Positions 62,277 through 64,000 of a DNA stretch of 64,000 nt are shown here, in pieces. A model generated the notes under the pieces. The model searched no databases. It saw only the letters and a program-made list of their open reading frames with translations, and was not told the DNA's origin. Position 1 is the stretch's first letter. Each line of letters starts with the position of its first letter. Made by a program: the position numbers and the translations under genes. This DNA comes from Anaerolineales bacterium (GTDB lineage: Bacteria > Chloroflexota > Anaerolineae > JAAEKA01), in contig JACKBI010000012.1 of assembly GCA_020634615.1 (NCBI GenBank), positions 124,001 to 188,000 of the forward strand, in the 5' to 3' direction.

Positions 62277-63090
62277 GCGCGGGCCGGTGGTCTTTCTGAA
62301 GCTGGGCGGCTCGCTGATCACCGACAAGACGCAGCCAGAGGTGGCGCGGCTGGATACGCTAGATCAACTGGCGTACGAGTTGCAGGCAGCGCGCACCCAG
62401 GCTCCGTATTTGCGCATCCTGCTGGGCCACGGCAGCGGCTCCTTTGGCCACGCGGCTGCGGCACGGCATGATACGCGCCGTGGCGTCAACGATGCAGCCG
62501 GCTGGCTGGGCTTTGCCGAAGTTGCCGACGCGGCGGCACGGCTAAACCGCATTGTGGTGGAGCGACTGTTGGCGGCCGGTCTGCCAGTCTGGTCCATCCA
62601 GCCTTCGGCTGGCGCACGCTGCACCGACGGGCAGTTGGCAAACTGGCAGACTGATGTGATGGAACTGGCCTTCGAGCGCGGACTGGTGCCGCTGGTCTAT
62701 GGCGACACTGTGCTGGACACTGTGCGCGGCGGGACGATTGCTTCCACTGAAGAGCTGTTTGGCTGGTTGGTGCCGGTGTTACAGCCGGTTCGAATCGTGT
62801 TGGCAGGCGTAGTGGACGGCGTCTACAGCGGCGATCCAATGGCCGATCCGTCAGCAGACCGTATTCCTGTGATCACGCCGTCGTCGCTCCCTGCAATCGC
62901 AACCAAGCTGGGTGGTTCGCACGGCGTCGATGTCACCGGCGGGATGCTGAGCAAGGTGAGTGAGATGTGCCGGCTGGTGGTCGCCCATCCGCAGATGGCG
63001 GTGCATCTGGTATCAGGTCAGCGGGCCGGTGCGATTGTCGGCGCACTGCTTGGGACGGACAGCGGTGGAACCCGAATCCTGGCTGATTGA
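62254..63090 (+). CDS. Isopentenyl phosphate kinase
   Basis: The 278-aa amino-acid-kinase fold protein shows VVFLKLGGSLITDKT, LLGHGSGSFGHAAAARHDT with the catalytic His, VWSIQPSAGA, LVPLVYGDTVLD and LAGVVDGVYSGDP, plus GGSHGVDVTGGMLSKV near the end. It phosphorylates isopentenyl phosphate to isopentenyl diphosphate, the last step of the archaeal-type mevalonate route. The start ATG lies inside the DUF126 gene (23-nt overlap) just after GGAGG, so translation is coupled. Confidence 0.93.
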   Translation: MTSQPLPERGPVVFLKLGGSLITDKTQPEVARLDTLDQLAYELQAARTQAPYLRILLGHGSGSFGHAAAARHDTRRGVNDAAGWLGFAEVADAAARLNRIVVERLLAAGLPVWSIQPSAGARCTDGQLANWQTDVMELAFERGLVPLVYGDTVLDTVRGGTIASTEELFGWLVPVLQPVRIVLAGVVDGVYSGDPMADPSADRIPVITPSSLPAIATKLGGSHGVDVTGGMLSKVSEMCRLVVAHPQMAVHLVSGQRAGAIVGALLGTDSGGTRILAD

Positions 63091-63105
63091 AATGACGTTC
63101 GCTCA

Positions 63106-63192
63106 GACTTCGGAAGTCGACGAACCTATAGCCAGAGGACATTCCAGCAGCTGGAGAGATGTCGTGACAAGCAGTCGTCGACTTCCGAAGTC
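63106..63192. repeat. GACTTCGGAAGTCGACGA inverted repeat
   Basis: Perfect 18-bp arms (63106-63123 and 63175-63192) flank 51 bp. Each arm is itself partly palindromic (GACTTC/GGAAGTC), so cruciform formation is possible. It begins 16 nt after the IPK stop. The rest of the gap up to 63392 shows no gene. Confidence 0.85.
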
Positions 63193-63392
63193 TTCCAATG
63201 AGCCTGTTCAAACGGTCTTTGATGGCGCGGCAGTGCCAGGTCTCCACAGCCATGATTCCCTGCCTTGTCAACCGCTGAAACGCAGGACTGTCCGGACCAG
63301 TTTTTACTGCCAATGCTACGCGAAGGCGCCCGGTTTTCACGTAACCAAGTTTGTGGATGAGACTGTAACCGTTTACAAGCTGTTAAAGAACC

Positions 63393-63421
63393 TTGCAAAA
63401 TTGTAACGTTCTCGTTATAAT
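63393..63421 (+). promoter_or_regulatory. Promoter of the site-2 protease gene
   Basis: TTGCAA (63393-63398), a 17-nt spacer and perfect TATAAT (63416-63421). Confidence 0.75.
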
Positions 63422-63432
63422 GCCCATTGTGT

Positions 63433-63453
63433 CGCCAACGAAGCTCGTTGGCG
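63433..63453 (+). promoter_or_regulatory. Leader hairpin next to the ribosome site
   Basis: CGCCAACGA, loop AGC, TCGTTGGCG, a perfect 9-bp stem in the mRNA leader, ending 1 nt before AAGG (63455-63458). It could control access of ribosomes to the site-2 protease start. Confidence 0.5.
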
Positions 63454-63464
63454 CAAGGTAACGT

Positions 63465-64000
63465 ATGACGATAATCAATATTGTTGGATTTATACTGATC
63501 TTTGGAATACTGGTGTTTGTGCACGAGTTGGGCCACTTTTTGGCTGCTCGTCGCAATGGCATTGTCACCGAAGAGTTCGGTTTCGGATATCCACCCAGGG
63601 TGGTCACGCTCCGCAAGGGTGACGGCAAGCTGGTGGTTGACGACAAGGCCCTGGTTGTTCCTGGCGGATACGAACTCCCTGAAGATCTGGTCGCTGGATC
63701 CCTGGTGACAATCCAGACTACGCCTGACAAAAAGGGCCGGCCGGTGTTGACCAATGTTGAGGTCATTTCGCCGGATGATCCGTTGCGTAGCAATGCCGGC
63801 GTCGTATCGATGATTGACCCGGGTACTATTTACAGTATCAATGCAATTCCCTTTGGCGGTTTCGTGCGTATGCGCGGCGAGGATGGTCCGGCTGGACCGG
63901 GCAGCTTCGCTAACGCATCGGCTGGCGCCCGTGCGGTGACACTGCTGGCCGGGCCAGGCATGAACCTCCTTTTGGCTGTTATCATCTTTTCAATTTCATT
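63465..64000 (+). CDS. rseP: Site-2 protease, RseP-like (3' truncated)
   Basis: The visible 178 residues start with a membrane span carrying the zinc motif HELGH (H20, E21, H24) in FVHELGHFLAARRNGI. Then come GFGYPPRV, a beta-rich insert (about 45-105), INAIPFGGFVRMRGEDGP, and a second span beginning LLAGPGMNLLLAVIIF. These are the hallmarks of S2P/RseP intramembrane metalloproteases, which cut anti-sigma factors. The gene runs off the right edge. Confidence 0.92.
   Translation, partial: MTIINIVGFILIFGILVFVHELGHFLAARRNGIVTEEFGFGYPPRVVTLRKGDGKLVVDDKALVVPGGYELPEDLVAGSLVTIQTTPDKKGRPVLTNVEVISPDDPLRSNAGVVSMIDPGTIYSINAIPFGGFVRMRGEDGPAGPGSFANASAGARAVTLLAGPGMNLLLAVIIFSIS

Overview
The window is about 64 kb of GC-rich bacterial chromosome, densely packed with genes. 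It probably comes from a member of the Chloroflexota (Anaerolineae/Caldilineae-like). This is inferred from the gene mix: an isopentenyl phosphate kinase, a Rex regulator, a four-subunit 2-oxoacid:ferredoxin oxidoreductase, large secreted proteins with Thr-Pro linkers, many short hairpin repeats, and lysine 2,3-aminomutase. I see no phage, plasmid, CRISPR array or intact insertion sequence. Base composition looks even throughout.

Layout. 1-10.4 kb: photolyase (cut at the left edge), TspO-like protein, secreted amine-oxidase-like protein with dockerin, MauG-type diheme peroxidase, MFS transporter, inositol-monophosphatase-family phosphatase, small DUF6265-like protein, GMC oxidoreductase, bestrophin-like membrane protein, peptide deformylase. 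10.5-18.5 kb: UV endonuclease UvsE coupled to an unknown possible reader/nuclease protein, saccharopine-dehydrogenase-like reductase coupled to a DUF2071 protein, glycogen-debranching-type enzyme, R2lox-type Mn/Fe oxidase, pentapeptide-repeat protein. 18.5-29.4 kb: a structured RNA-like leader, an ABC-2 exporter operon, a small membrane protein, a GT39-type glycosyltransferase, a heterodimeric ABC exporter with one degenerate ATP site, and a tiny 43-aa gene with its own promoter and terminator. 29.4-43 kb: phosphoesterase, homocysteine methyltransferase/MTHFR fusion on a leaderless promoter, KamA, a Ddl-like ATP-grasp ligase, a secreted TIM-barrel/TIG protein, TerC, an M3 peptidase and an amidase.

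43-50.4 kb: a polysaccharide export cluster (methyltransferase, flippase, Wzz-like), a large secreted esterase and a CBS protein. 50.6-56.7 kb, minus strand: one probable transcription unit of CBS protein, ferredoxin, three oxidoreductase subunits (VorDABC-like), universal stress protein and aminotransferase, preceded by rex. 56.7-64 kb: Yip1-type protein divergent from rex across a shared Rex operator, an efflux adaptor and ABC ATPase without a permease, tRNA-Val, selA, a DUF126 protein overlapping isopentenyl phosphate kinase (archaeal-type mevalonate chemistry), and the start of a site-2 protease.

The strongest non-gene signals are several families of perfect or near-perfect inverted repeats placed just after genes, two of which supply the stop codons of the genes they touch, and a set of clear sigma-70-type promoters with 17-bp spacers. 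The most interesting leads are the DUF126-IPK pair, UvsE with its coupled partner, KamA with its ATP-grasp neighbour, the Rex operator covering two divergent promoters, and the structured leader at 18770-18889.
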